The position numbers and the translations under genes are program-made. Source: Bacillota bacterium (GTDB taxonomy: Bacteria; Bacillota; Clostridia; Oscillospirales; Oscillospiraceae). Taken from it: DNA of 14,399 nt. The stretch spans positions 1 to 14,399 of the forward strand of contig JAEXWS010000168.1 of NCBI GenBank assembly GCA_023406225.1, given 5' to 3'. This document shows, piece after piece, positions 1-6,638 of the stretch. The notes under the pieces were generated by a model that worked only from the letters and a program-made list of their open reading frames with translations, had not been told where the DNA came from and did no database searches. Numbering within the stretch: the first letter of the stretch is position 1; each line of letters opens with the position of its first letter.

Positions 1-75
1 GGCTTCAACGCCGCCCAGGAGCTGGCCCGGAAGGTGGATCTGCGGGCGGACGTGGGCAGCGGGAAGAAAAGCTGA
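1..75 (+). CDS. hprK: HPr kinase/phosphorylase, C-terminal end (partial)
   Basis: Only the last 24 codons are present; the reading frame enters at base 1 and ends at TGA 73-75. The residues GFNAAQELARKVD resemble the C-terminal helix of HprK, where a 'MG-[FY]-NAA' segment precedes an amphipathic end. HprK phosphorylates Ser46 of the phosphocarrier HPr according to the glycolytic state of the cell and so controls catabolite repression in Firmicutes. The tail is too short for a firm call by itself. The main support is context: hprK commonly lies directly upstream of murB-rapZ-yvcK-whiA in Clostridia, and that cluster follows here. The ROK gene starts 12 bases after the stop, so the two are probably cotranscribed. 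The catalytic region lies outside the window. Confidence 0.58.
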   Translation, partial: GFNAAQELARKVDLRADVGSGKKS

Positions 76-87
76 GGAGGAAGCGGC

Positions 88-1026
88 ATGTATATCGGCA
101 TCGACGTGGGCGGCACGAATCTGAAAGCCGGCCTGGTGGATGAAAGCGGACGGCTTGTGGCCGTGGAGCGGACCCCTCTGGGGGCCTTCCGGGGCCCTGA
201 GAAATTCGCGGAGGACGTGGCGGCCCTGGCGGCGGCTGCCGCCCGAAAGGGCGGCGCGGACCTTTCGCGGCTGGAATACGTGGGGATGGGCCTGCCCGGA
301 GCGGTGGCGGGGGGAGAGATCCTTTTCATCACCAACATCCCCATGGAGCACGTGCCCATTGAGCGGCTGTTCCGCCGGTATCTGGACCTGCCGCTGCTCC
401 TGGGCAACGACGCGGACTGCGCCGCCGTGGGCGAGTATTTCTGCGGCGCGGGGCGGGGCACCAAGGACTTTGTGGTGGTCACGCTGGGCACCGGCATCGG
501 CGGCGGGCTGATCGTCAACGGGAAGCTCTACAACGGCATGGGCTCCGGCGGCGAGGTGGGGCACATCGCCATCCATCCCGGCGGAGAGCTGTGCAACTGC
601 GGCAGAAGAGGCTGCTGGGAGCGGTACGCCTCCGCCAGCGGCCTCATCCGCAAGACCCGTTCCGCCATGGAGGCCCACCCGGAGAGCCTGCTCCACGCCC
701 TGGCGGCGGAGCGCGGCGTGGAGGGCCGGACGGCCTTTCAGGCGGCGGAGCGCGGGGACGAAACGGCGCTGGCCGTGTGCCGGGACTATGTGGAGGACCT
801 GGCCGTGGGCGTGGTGGACCTGGTCAATATCCTCCAGCCGGAGGCGCTGGCCCTGGGCGGCGGCGTGGCGGCGGCCCCGGACCGGCTTTTGATGGAGCCG
901 CTGCGGAAGATCGTGGAGGATACATGCTTTTTCCGCAACGGGGGAAAACATACCCGTATCGTAAAGGCGGAGCTGGGCAACGACGCGGGCATCCTGGGCG
1001 CGGCGCTGCTGGGCCGCGCCCTTTGA
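88..1026 (+). CDS. ROK-family sugar kinase (glucokinase-like)
   Basis: A 312-aa cytoplasmic kinase of the ROK family, most likely phosphorylating glucose or a related hexose or amino sugar with ATP. Visible features: N-terminal phosphate-binding motif DVGGTN (residues 6-11); the NDAD motif at 107-110, with D108 the expected catalytic base; a second glycine-rich phosphate loop, TLGTGIGGG (132-140); and the ROK signature with GGEVGH (154-159) followed by CNCGRRGC (169-176). In this family the zinc site is formed by a His and three Cys, here H159, C169, C171 and C176. Length is normal. The start is supported by GAGGAGG at 74-80, seven bases before the ATG. The gene sits between probable hprK and murB, so it is likely cotranscribed with the carbon-control and wall genes. 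Sequence alone does not fix the substrate: glucokinase is the default, while N-acetylglucosamine or N-acetylmannosamine kinase is possible. Confidence 0.9.
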   Translation: MYIGIDVGGTNLKAGLVDESGRLVAVERTPLGAFRGPEKFAEDVAALAAAAARKGGADLSRLEYVGMGLPGAVAGGEILFITNIPMEHVPIERLFRRYLDLPLLLGNDADCAAVGEYFCGAGRGTKDFVVVTLGTGIGGGLIVNGKLYNGMGSGGEVGHIAIHPGGELCNCGRRGCWERYASASGLIRKTRSAMEAHPESLLHALAAERGVEGRTAFQAAERGDETALAVCRDYVEDLAVGVVDLVNILQPEALALGGGVAAAPDRLLMEPLRKIVEDTCFFRNGGKHTRIVKAELGNDAGILGAALLGRAL

Positions 1027-1052
1027 TCTTGAAATAAACAGGAGGACCCCGG

Positions 1053-1970
1053 ATGGACTGGTCAACGGAACTGGATACCTGGGTTTCGGCATACCTGCCG
1101 GACTTGAAGATCGTGACGGAGGAGCCCATGAGCCGGCATACCTCCTTCCACATCGGCGGGCCCGCCCGGCGCATGGCGTTCCCGGATAGCGGGGAACAGC
1201 TGGTGCTGCTGGTGGATTTCGCCCGGAACTGCGGCGCAAGGCCCCTAGTCGTGGGTAACGGCACGAACCTGCTGGCCCCGGACGAGGGGCTGGACCGGCT
1301 GGTGGTGAACGTCACGGCCATGCGCCGCATCGAGGCGGGGGAGGGCGGCGTCCTGACGGCGGAGGCGGGCGTGACCCTGGCCCGGCTGGCGGATCACGCG
1401 CAAAAGCGCGGCCTTACGGGACTGGAGTTCGCCCACGGCATCCCCGGCACCCTGGGCGGCGCGGTGTGCATGAACGCCGGGGCCTACGACGGGGAGATGC
1501 GGCTGGCGGTCCGTTCCGTGACGGCGCTGTTCCCGGAGGAGGGCGTCCGGACGCTGGGAGCGGAGGAGCTGGACTTCGGCTACCGCCGCAGCGTCTTTTC
1601 CATCCGCCCCGAGGCGGTGGTCCTGCGGGCCGAGGTGGCGTTGGAGCCGGGGGACCCGGCGGCCATTCGGGAGAAGATGGACGATTTGATGCGGCGGCGT
1701 AAAGCCAGCCAGCCCCTGGAACTGCCCAGCGCGGGCAGCACCTTCAAGCGGCCTGCGGGCTGTTTCGCCGGGACCCTGATCGACCAGTGCGGTTTGAAGG
1801 GGCTGACGGTCGGCGGCGCGCAGGTCAGCGAGAAGCACGCGGGCTTCGTGGTCAACCGGGGCGGCGCCACCTGCGCCGACGTGCGGGAGCTGATCCGCCG
1901 GGTGCAGGAGCGGGTCCTTGCGGAAAAGGGCGTCCGGCTGGAGCCGGAGGTCCGGATCATAGAAGGATGA
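1053..1970 (+). CDS. murB: UDP-N-acetylmuramate dehydrogenase (UDP-N-acetylenolpyruvoylglucosamine reductase)
   Basis: MurB (305 aa) reduces the enolpyruvyl group of UDP-GlcNAc-enolpyruvate to give UDP-MurNAc, using NADPH and bound FAD; it is the second committed step of peptidoglycan synthesis, in the cytoplasm. Visible features: HTSFHIGGPA (29-38) and VVGNGTNLL (66-74) of the FAD-binding fold; GIPGTLGGAVCMNAGAYDGE (129-148); the YRRS element (177-180); SAGSTFKRP (226-234), where S229 is the expected proton donor; GGAQVSEKHAGFVVN (254-268); and the terminal LEPEVR, whose E299 matches the conserved catalytic Glu. Length fits a short (type II-like) MurB. GGAGG at 1041-1045 lies seven bases before the ATG. 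It follows the ROK gene by 26 bases and precedes rapZ by 13, so it is inside one operon. Confidence 0.97.
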   Translation: MDWSTELDTWVSAYLPDLKIVTEEPMSRHTSFHIGGPARRMAFPDSGEQLVLLVDFARNCGARPLVVGNGTNLLAPDEGLDRLVVNVTAMRRIEAGEGGVLTAEAGVTLARLADHAQKRGLTGLEFAHGIPGTLGGAVCMNAGAYDGEMRLAVRSVTALFPEEGVRTLGAEELDFGYRRSVFSIRPEAVVLRAEVALEPGDPAAIREKMDDLMRRRKASQPLELPSAGSTFKRPAGCFAGTLIDQCGLKGLTVGGAQVSEKHAGFVVNRGGATCADVRELIRRVQERVLAEKGVRLEPEVRIIEG

Positions 1971-1983
1971 AAGGCGGCGCGGT

Positions 1984-2847
1984 ATGGAGATTTTGATCAT
2001 CTCGGGCCTTTCCGGCGCGGGAAAGAGCAAGGCGGCGTCCTTTTTGGAGGACATGGGCTTTTATATCGTGGACAATATGCCCGCCGCCATGATTTTGAAG
2101 TTTGCGGAGTTCTGCGCGGTGGGCAACGGCCGGTACGACCGGGTGGCCCTGGTGTACGATGTGCGGACGGCCAGCTCCTTCACGGAGCTGTTCGACGTGC
2201 TGGATAAGCTGAAAGCCATGGATGGCGTGTGCCGGATGCTGTTTTTGGAGGCCTCGGCGGAGACCGTCATCAAACGGTACAAGGAGACGCGCCGCCGCCA
2301 TCCCCTCCGGGACGGAGTGGATTCCCTGGAGGAGGCCGTGCGCCGGGAACGGGAGCTGATGCAGCCGGTGAAGGAGCGGGCGGATTTCGTCATCGACACC
2401 TCCCGGCTCTCCACCGCCCAGCTTCGGGGCGAGCTGCTCCGGCTGTTCGACGCCCAGGGCGAAAAAGGGGGGATGACGGTGAACGTCACCTCCTTCGGCT
2501 TTAAATACGGCCTTCCCATGGAGGCGGATCTGGTGCTGGACGTGCGGTTTATGCCCAATCCCTATTACATCGAATCCCTGCGCCAAAAGACCGGATTGGA
2601 CCGGGACGTATACGATTACGTCTTTGGATTTCCCCAGACACAGGACTACATGAGGCGGCTGGAGGACCTTTTGGCCTTCTCTCTGCCGCTGTACGCCGAG
2701 GAGGGAAAGACCTCCCTGGTGGTGGCCGTGGGCTGCACGGGCGGGCACCACCGCTCTGTGGCGGTGACCCACGCCCTGACGGAGTTTGTCCGGAAACAGG
2801 GGTATCAGGTGACGGAGAACCACCGGGACATGACCCGGGGCGGCTGA
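1984..2847 (+). CDS. rapZ: RNase adapter/nucleotide-binding protein RapZ (YvcJ)
   Basis: A 287-aa RapZ/YvcJ protein. The N-terminal P-loop GLSGAGKS (residues 8-15) binds ATP or GTP. The conserved middle segment runs from about residue 166 (NVTSFGFKYG, then DVRFMPNPYY). The C-terminal domain carries the hallmark GCTGGHHRSV (250-259). In E. coli RapZ binds small RNAs and guides RNase E to control GlmS, and its C-terminal domain senses glucosamine-6-phosphate. In B. subtilis YvcJ is a nucleotide-hydrolysing protein whose function is less clear. A role near amino-sugar supply therefore fits its place next to murB but is inferred. A modest purine-rich site (AAAGG, about 1970-1974) lies nine bases upstream. 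The gene follows murB by 13 bases and precedes yvcK by 9. Confidence 0.96.
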   Translation: MEILIISGLSGAGKSKAASFLEDMGFYIVDNMPAAMILKFAEFCAVGNGRYDRVALVYDVRTASSFTELFDVLDKLKAMDGVCRMLFLEASAETVIKRYKETRRRHPLRDGVDSLEEAVRRERELMQPVKERADFVIDTSRLSTAQLRGELLRLFDAQGEKGGMTVNVTSFGFKYGLPMEADLVLDVRFMPNPYYIESLRQKTGLDRDVYDYVFGFPQTQDYMRRLEDLLAFSLPLYAEEGKTSLVVAVGCTGGHHRSVAVTHALTEFVRKQGYQVTENHRDMTRGG

Positions 2848-2856
2848 GGGCGCGCC

Positions 2857-3918
2857 ATGGAGAATCCACGCACCTCATACCGGCTTCCCCGGGCCCACGG
2901 GCCGAAGGTGGCGGTCATCGGCGGAGGCCACGGCCTGGCCACCATGCTGCGGGGGCTGAAGCAATATACGGAAAACCTCACCGCCATCGTCACGGTGGCG
3001 GACGACGGCGGCGGCAGCGGCGTTCTGCGCCAGGACCTGGGGATGCCCCCGCCCGGGGACATCCGCAGCTGCATGGAGGCCCTGGCCAACACGGAGCCGC
3101 TGATGAGCGAGCTGCTGCACTACCGCTTTACCGAGGGGTCTTTGGCGGGGCAGAGCTTTGGAAACCTGTTCCTAGCGGCGCTGAACGGCATCTCCCCCTC
3201 CTTTGACGAGGCGGTGAGCCGCATGAGCGAGGTCCTGGCCATCACGGGCCGGGTCCTGCCGGTGACCACCGCCGACGTGCGGCTGGAGGCGGAATTTGAA
3301 AACGGAGCCACGGTGGTCGGAGAATCCAAGATCTTCCGCTGCAAAAAGCAGGAGGACTGCCGCATCCGCCGGGTGCGGCTCCTGCCGGAACATCCCAAAG
3401 CCCTTCCGGCGGCCATGGCCGCCATCCGGGACGCGGATATGATCGTTTTAGGCCCCGGGAGCCTGTACACCAGCATCATCCCGAATCTCCTGGTGGACGG
3501 CATCATGGGGGCCATCCAGGACTCCGACGGACTGAAAGTCTATGTCTGCAACGTCATGACCCAGGAGGGGGAGACGGAGGGGTATACCGTCTCCGACCAC
3601 ATCGCGGCGCTGTTCCACCACTCGGCGGACGGGCTTTTTTCCCTGTGCCTCGCCAACTCCTCGCCTATTCCGAAGGGCGTGGCCGCCCGGTATGCGGAGG
3701 AGGGGGCGGCGCTGCTCCGGTGCGACGCGGAGCGCTGCGCCCAGCTGGGCGTGGAGGTTTTGAACCGTCCGGTGGCCACGGTGGAAAACGGCTATGTCCG
3801 CCATCATCCCGGCCACCTGGCCCGGGAGCTGATCCTGCTCCACGCGGAGCGGAGCGTCCGCATCGCGGGGAGGGATATCCGGGAGGATACCTATCTGGTG
3901 GAGAAGGAAGGCTCGTGA
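2857..3918 (+). CDS. yvcK: Gluconeogenesis factor YvcK (CofD-like/UPF0052 family)
   Basis: A 353-aa protein of the YvcK branch of the CofD-like family. Conserved motifs: GGGHGLATMLRGL (22-34), the nucleotide-binding loop, written GGGTGL in many relatives; TVADDGGGSG (46-55); PPPGDIRSC (64-72); FGNLFLAALNGI (101-112); and LGPGSLYTSIIPNLLV at about 199-214. In B. subtilis YvcK binds UDP-GlcNAc and is needed for growth on gluconeogenic carbon sources and for correct wall synthesis and PBP1 placement; the mycobacterial relative CuvA has a similar role. The ATG follows the rapZ stop by 9 bases, with GAGGG (2846-2850) upstream. The H in GGGHG and the extra G in DDGGGSG look like lineage variants rather than loss of function, because the rest of the motifs are intact. 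Confidence 0.95.
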   Translation: MENPRTSYRLPRAHGPKVAVIGGGHGLATMLRGLKQYTENLTAIVTVADDGGGSGVLRQDLGMPPPGDIRSCMEALANTEPLMSELLHYRFTEGSLAGQSFGNLFLAALNGISPSFDEAVSRMSEVLAITGRVLPVTTADVRLEAEFENGATVVGESKIFRCKKQEDCRIRRVRLLPEHPKALPAAMAAIRDADMIVLGPGSLYTSIIPNLLVDGIMGAIQDSDGLKVYVCNVMTQEGETEGYTVSDHIAALFHHSADGLFSLCLANSSPIPKGVAARYAEEGAALLRCDAERCAQLGVEVLNRPVATVENGYVRHHPGHLARELILLHAERSVRIAGRDIREDTYLVEKEGS

Positions 3919-4012
3919 CGCGGGGATGAACGAACGGGCCGTTTGCGGTTTTGCGTCCCGGAGACGCTAAGACCCGCCGGCGGACGGCTGAAAAATAACG
4001 GAGGCTGACGGC

Positions 4013-4912
4013 ATGTCCTTTTCCTTTGAGACGAAAAACGAGCTGTGCAGGCTGCCGGTGCAGAAGCTCTGCTGCGCCAGGGCGGAGGCTTACGGCATCC
4101 TGCTCTACTGCAATACCTTCAGTTCCACGGAGGTCCGCATCATCACGGAAAATCCCAATTTCGCCGCCCGGCTGCCCAAGCTCTTTCACCGGGCCTTCGG
4201 CCTGCGGTTCGACCGCCAGCCGGAGCCGGAGCAGCAGGGAAAGCTGGTGTTTCAGATCACGGAGCGGCAGAAGCTGGATCATATCATCAACCTTCTGGGC
4301 TACGATCCCCGGCAGAACCTGGTGCTGCACATCAACTTCGGCCTGCTGGAGGAGGAGTGCTGCAAGGCGTCGTTCCTCCGCGGGGTGTTTTTCGCCGGAG
4401 GCAGCACCACCGATCCCCTGAAGCGGTACCACCTGGAGCTTGCCACCTCGCACCTGCAGGCCAGCCGGGAACTGGAGGTCCTTTTGCGTGAAAACGGCTT
4501 TCCGCCCAAGGATGTGGCCCGAAACGGCAGCTTTATCACCTATTTCAAGCAAAGCGACCAGATCGAGGACTTTTTGACCCTGGTGGGCGCGCCGGTGGCG
4601 TCCATGAGCGTTATGTCTGCCAAAATGGAAAAGGACCTGCGCAACAGCGTGAACCGGCGGCTCAACTGCGACAGCGCCAATCTGGACAAGGCCGTGGACG
4701 CCGCCCAGGAGCAGATGGAGGGCATCCGGCGGCTTCAAAAGGCGGGTCTTTTGGACCAGCTTCCGGACAAGCTCCAGATGACGGCGGCCCTCCGGCTGGA
4801 GAATCCGGAGCTGACGCTCTCGGAGCTGGCGGAGGAGTTCGACCCCCCGGTGACGAAATCCTGCCTGAACCACCGCCTGCGCAAGCTGATGGAGCTGGCG
4901 CGAGGACTGTAA
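4013..4912 (+). CDS. whiA: WhiA-type DNA-binding protein
   Basis: A 299-aa WhiA homologue: a degenerate LAGLIDADG homing-endonuclease-like fold joined to a C-terminal helix-turn-helix. The N-terminus SFSFETKNELC is typical. The LAGLIDADG-like core contains FLRGVFFAGGSTTDP (121-135), then LELATSHLQAS (141-151) and TYFKQSDQIEDFL (176-188). The HTH end (about 255-296) contains LSELAEEFDPPVTKSCLNHR, the family signature. WhiA controls sporulation genes in Streptomyces and influences division and chromosome segregation in B. subtilis; its exact role in Clostridia is not settled. Nuclease activity is not expected. GGAGG at 4000-4004 sits eight bases before the ATG. The 94-base gap after yvcK is the longest in the operon and could hold an internal promoter, but I see no convincing one. 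Confidence 0.96.
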   Translation: MSFSFETKNELCRLPVQKLCCARAEAYGILLYCNTFSSTEVRIITENPNFAARLPKLFHRAFGLRFDRQPEPEQQGKLVFQITERQKLDHIINLLGYDPRQNLVLHINFGLLEEECCKASFLRGVFFAGGSTTDPLKRYHLELATSHLQASRELEVLLRENGFPPKDVARNGSFITYFKQSDQIEDFLTLVGAPVASMSVMSAKMEKDLRNSVNRRLNCDSANLDKAVDAAQEQMEGIRRLQKAGLLDQLPDKLQMTAALRLENPELTLSELAEEFDPPVTKSCLNHRLRKLMELARGL

Positions 4913-4928
4913 AGGAGATGCGCTTGCA

Positions 4929-5480
4929 ATGAAACGACTGGCCCCCATCCTGTCTCTGCTGTGCACTTACGGCATGCTGGCCTGCGGGTACGGCATCTTT
5001 TTCCTGCCGGACCACGCCTCCTGGATGTTGGGCGGCATGGCGGCGCTAGCCGCGGCGGTGCTGGCGCTGTGCGCCGTCAATATCGTCTGCGCCGTCAGGC
5101 GCTGCGGGGACGCGGAACACGCGGCGCGCCTCAGCGGGATCGGCCTTCTTTGGAAGCTTCTGGCCGTTCCCTACTTCCTGCTGAATTTTGCGGCATGGGT
5201 CATGGTGAGCATGGCGTTTGTGGTGCTTCCGGGCTTCCAGCTCTTTCTGCTGGGCGTGCCGCTGGCCGCGGCGGCGACCTATGTCCCGCTGCTCACCTCG
5301 TCGGCGTACACGGTGGCGGCTGTGGTGGCGGCCAGGCGGCAGGGCATTCCCGTCAAGCTGCGGCACATCCTTTTGGAGCTGGTCTTTGTCCTGGACGTGA
5401 TCGACGCCATCTGGCTGTATTTCCATCTGCGGAGCGCCGCGGCCGGACAGTCCGCTTCGGAGGAACCCAGCCTGCCATGA
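4929..5480 (+). CDS. Multi-pass membrane protein of unknown function
   Basis: Not recognised as a named family. The 183-aa product is strongly hydrophobic, with likely membrane helices at about 5-25, 32-56, 72-98, 100-118 (possibly extending through 135) and 148-168. A basic loop lies near residues 57-69 (RRCGDAEHAARLSG), another near 136-145 (RRQGIPVKLR), and the tail is short and acidic. The first helix contains a Cys in LACGYG (18-19), but there is no proper lipobox with a free N-terminus, so a lipoprotein is unlikely. It starts 16 bases after whiA with AAAGGAG at 4911-4917, eleven bases upstream of the ATG, so it is probably cotranscribed with whiA. Its stop TGA overlaps the ATG of the interrupted small ORF that follows (ATGA). 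Codon use matches the neighbours. Confidence 0.8.
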   Translation: MKRLAPILSLLCTYGMLACGYGIFFLPDHASWMLGGMAALAAAVLALCAVNIVCAVRRCGDAEHAARLSGIGLLWKLLAVPYFLLNFAAWVMVSMAFVVLPGFQLFLLGVPLAAAATYVPLLTSSAYTVAAVVAARRQGIPVKLRHILLELVFVLDVIDAIWLYFHLRSAAAGQSASEEPSLP

Positions 5481-5614
5481 GGATGCCGCTCGTCATTCTG
5501 GCGGGGACGCTGCTGCTCTGAGGGCGGGCGTGGCAGACCTGGGCCGGCGCATGGGGGGATTCCCTGGCGGCCCCGGAGGTGGAAAAATTCTTTGAAACGG
5601 TGACCTATCAATAA
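5477..5614 (+). pseudogene. Small membrane-anchored ORF with an in-frame TGA at codon 15
   Basis: An ATG at 5477 overlaps the stop of the preceding gene as ATGA, with GGAGGA (5459-5464) 12 bases upstream, an arrangement typical of translational coupling. It encodes 14 residues (MRMPLVILAGTLLL), meets TGA at 5519-5521, then stays open in the same frame for 30 more codons to TAA 5612-5614. The second part (GRAWQTWAGAWGDS..., ending EKFFETVTYQ) looks like protein: roughly three quarters of its codons end in G or C, as in the neighbours, and it would extend a hydrophobic anchor into a Trp-rich then acidic tail. The simplest reading is a 45-codon small-protein gene with a nonsense mutation (for example TGG to TGA). 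Readthrough, selenocysteine insertion or a sequencing error are alternatives. Other genes here end in TGA, so a changed genetic code is excluded. Function unknown. Confidence 0.4.
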
Positions 5615-5641
5615 AATAGACGACGGAAAGGAAACAAAACT

Positions 5642-6091
5642 ATGGATCGTTGTGCAATGGCGTACCAGTATCACAAGCAGGGGTGCAACTGCGCCCAGTC
5701 CGTGGCGGGGGCGTTCACAGACCTGACGGGGCTGGACTTTACCCAGACGATGGCTATCTGCGGCGGATTCGGAGGCGGCGTGGGCGGCAGTCACGCGGAG
5801 CTGTGCGGGTCCATCAGCGGCGCGGTGCTGGTGCTGAGCCTGCTCTACCCCCACACCGACGGCGCGGACGCGGCGGCAAAGCGGAATATCTACGCCCTCG
5901 CCAAGGAGTTCCGCCGGCGGTTTGAGGCCGTGTTCGGCAAGACCCGCTGCGGGGAGCTTCTGGCCGCCCGCCCGGGCGTCAGCGACCGGACCCCGGCGGC
6001 GGAGCGCCTGGGCATCACCGCCCACTGCGACATCATGATCGTTACGGCGGTGGAGCTGTTGGAGCAGATGCTGGAGGAGAAAAATGGATAA
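5642..6091 (+). CDS. C_GCAxxG_C_C family (putative redox-active) protein
   Basis: A 149-aa cytoplasmic protein matching the C_GCAxxG_C_C family, named from its spaced cysteines. Visible: HKQGCNCAQSVAGAF (11-25), the core motif; ICGGFGGGVGGSHAELCGSI (39-58), with the glycine-rich run between C40 and C55; and later C103 and C129. Cysteines are at 4, 15, 17, 40, 55, 103 and 129. The family is common in anaerobes, is presumed to bind metal or carry out thiol redox chemistry, and has no established reaction. The start is supported by AAAGGA about nine bases upstream. No clear terminator separates it from the upstream genes, so it may be read from the same transcript. The stop overlaps the next gene by eight bases, suggesting the two are made together. 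Confidence 0.87.
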   Translation: MDRCAMAYQYHKQGCNCAQSVAGAFTDLTGLDFTQTMAICGGFGGGVGGSHAELCGSISGAVLVLSLLYPHTDGADAAAKRNIYALAKEFRRRFEAVFGKTRCGELLAARPGVSDRTPAAERLGITAHCDIMIVTAVELLEQMLEEKNG

Positions 6092-6530
6092 GCGGATGGA
6101 TTGGAAAACCGCCTATCCCCAGACCGTACAGCCGACGATGGAGCAGATCGACGCCTATGCGGACACGCCTTTGTGGCCGGAGCTGCGGACGTTTTTAGCG
6201 GCGGCCTACGGCTCCGCGCCCACGGTGGAATACAGCCGCTGCGGCCTGGAGCCGGGATGGAACGTGAAATTTAAAAAGGGGAGCAAGGCGCTTTGCACCG
6301 TCTATATCCGCTCCGGCGGCGTGACGGCGATGGTCTCCATCGGAGCCAAAGACGAGGACGCCGCCCGGCATGCGCTTTTGACCTGTACGGAGTACACCCG
6401 CTTGCTGTATGCGCGGACCGCAGCCTCCAAAATGGGCCGCTGGCTGATGATCGACGTGACGTCGCCGGAGATTTTGGAGGATGTAAAGGCTTTGCTGGCG
6501 GTCCGGGCGGCCCCGGCGAAGCGGGCGTAA
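6084..6530 (+). CDS. DUF3788-type protein
   Basis: A 148-aa soluble protein that resembles the DUF3788 family. The characteristic stretch is YSRCGLEPGWNVKFKKGSKA (about 52-71), followed by LCTVYIR, a 'TAMVSIGAK' strand and, near the C-terminus, GRWLMIDVTSPEILEDVKAL. This is the usual pattern of a small alpha/beta protein whose biochemical role is unknown. It begins inside the last codons of the C_GCAxxG_C_C gene (ATG 6084, upstream stop 6089-6091), with GGAGG at 6073-6077 six bases before the ATG, so translation is likely coupled. The tail (AAPAKRA) is basic and probably disordered. Family membership is recognised from the motif only; I infer no enzymatic function. Confidence 0.75.
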   Translation: MDKRMDWKTAYPQTVQPTMEQIDAYADTPLWPELRTFLAAAYGSAPTVEYSRCGLEPGWNVKFKKGSKALCTVYIRSGGVTAMVSIGAKDEDAARHALLTCTEYTRLLYARTAASKMGRWLMIDVTSPEILEDVKALLAVRAAPAKRA

Positions 6531-6638
6531 AGGGAAATCCGTACCCAAGATAGAATATGCCTTTGCGGGGCCGCGCGTCATTCCGGGAAACGGACGGCGG
6601 CGGGAAACCGGGATCCCCGAGAGAATAGGAGAGCAAAC

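Noticed and set aside
2857..3918. GGGHG and DDGGGSG instead of the common GGGTG and DDGGSSG in YvcK as evidence of lost function
   Set aside because: All other motifs are intact and the gene is in its conserved place; these look like lineage variants.
3953..3967. GCGTC-CCGGA-GACGC hairpin between yvcK and whiA as a terminator
   Set aside because: The stem is only 5 bp and there is no T-run; whiA would be cut off from its usual operon.
4918..4932. Four-codon ORF (MRLQ) overlapping the start of the membrane protein gene
   Set aside because: Too short and too close to the ribosome binding site to be more than chance.
3665..4966. Minus-strand open frame of 433 codons opposite yvcK-whiA
   Set aside because: It crosses the boundary of two clear plus-strand genes and reads as low-complexity His/Arg/Leu/Pro sequence typical of an antisense shadow.
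5592..5620. Possible promoter (TTGAAA plus AT-rich TAAAATAGA) before the C_GCAxxG_C_C gene
   Set aside because: The best -10 match has a 14-base spacer and the properly spaced hexamer matches only three of six positions.
6557..6628. 23-codon ORF directly upstream of dnaE as a possible leader peptide
   Set aside because: It has no ribosome binding site, an Arg/Gly-rich composition typical of chance translation, and no attenuator structure beside it.
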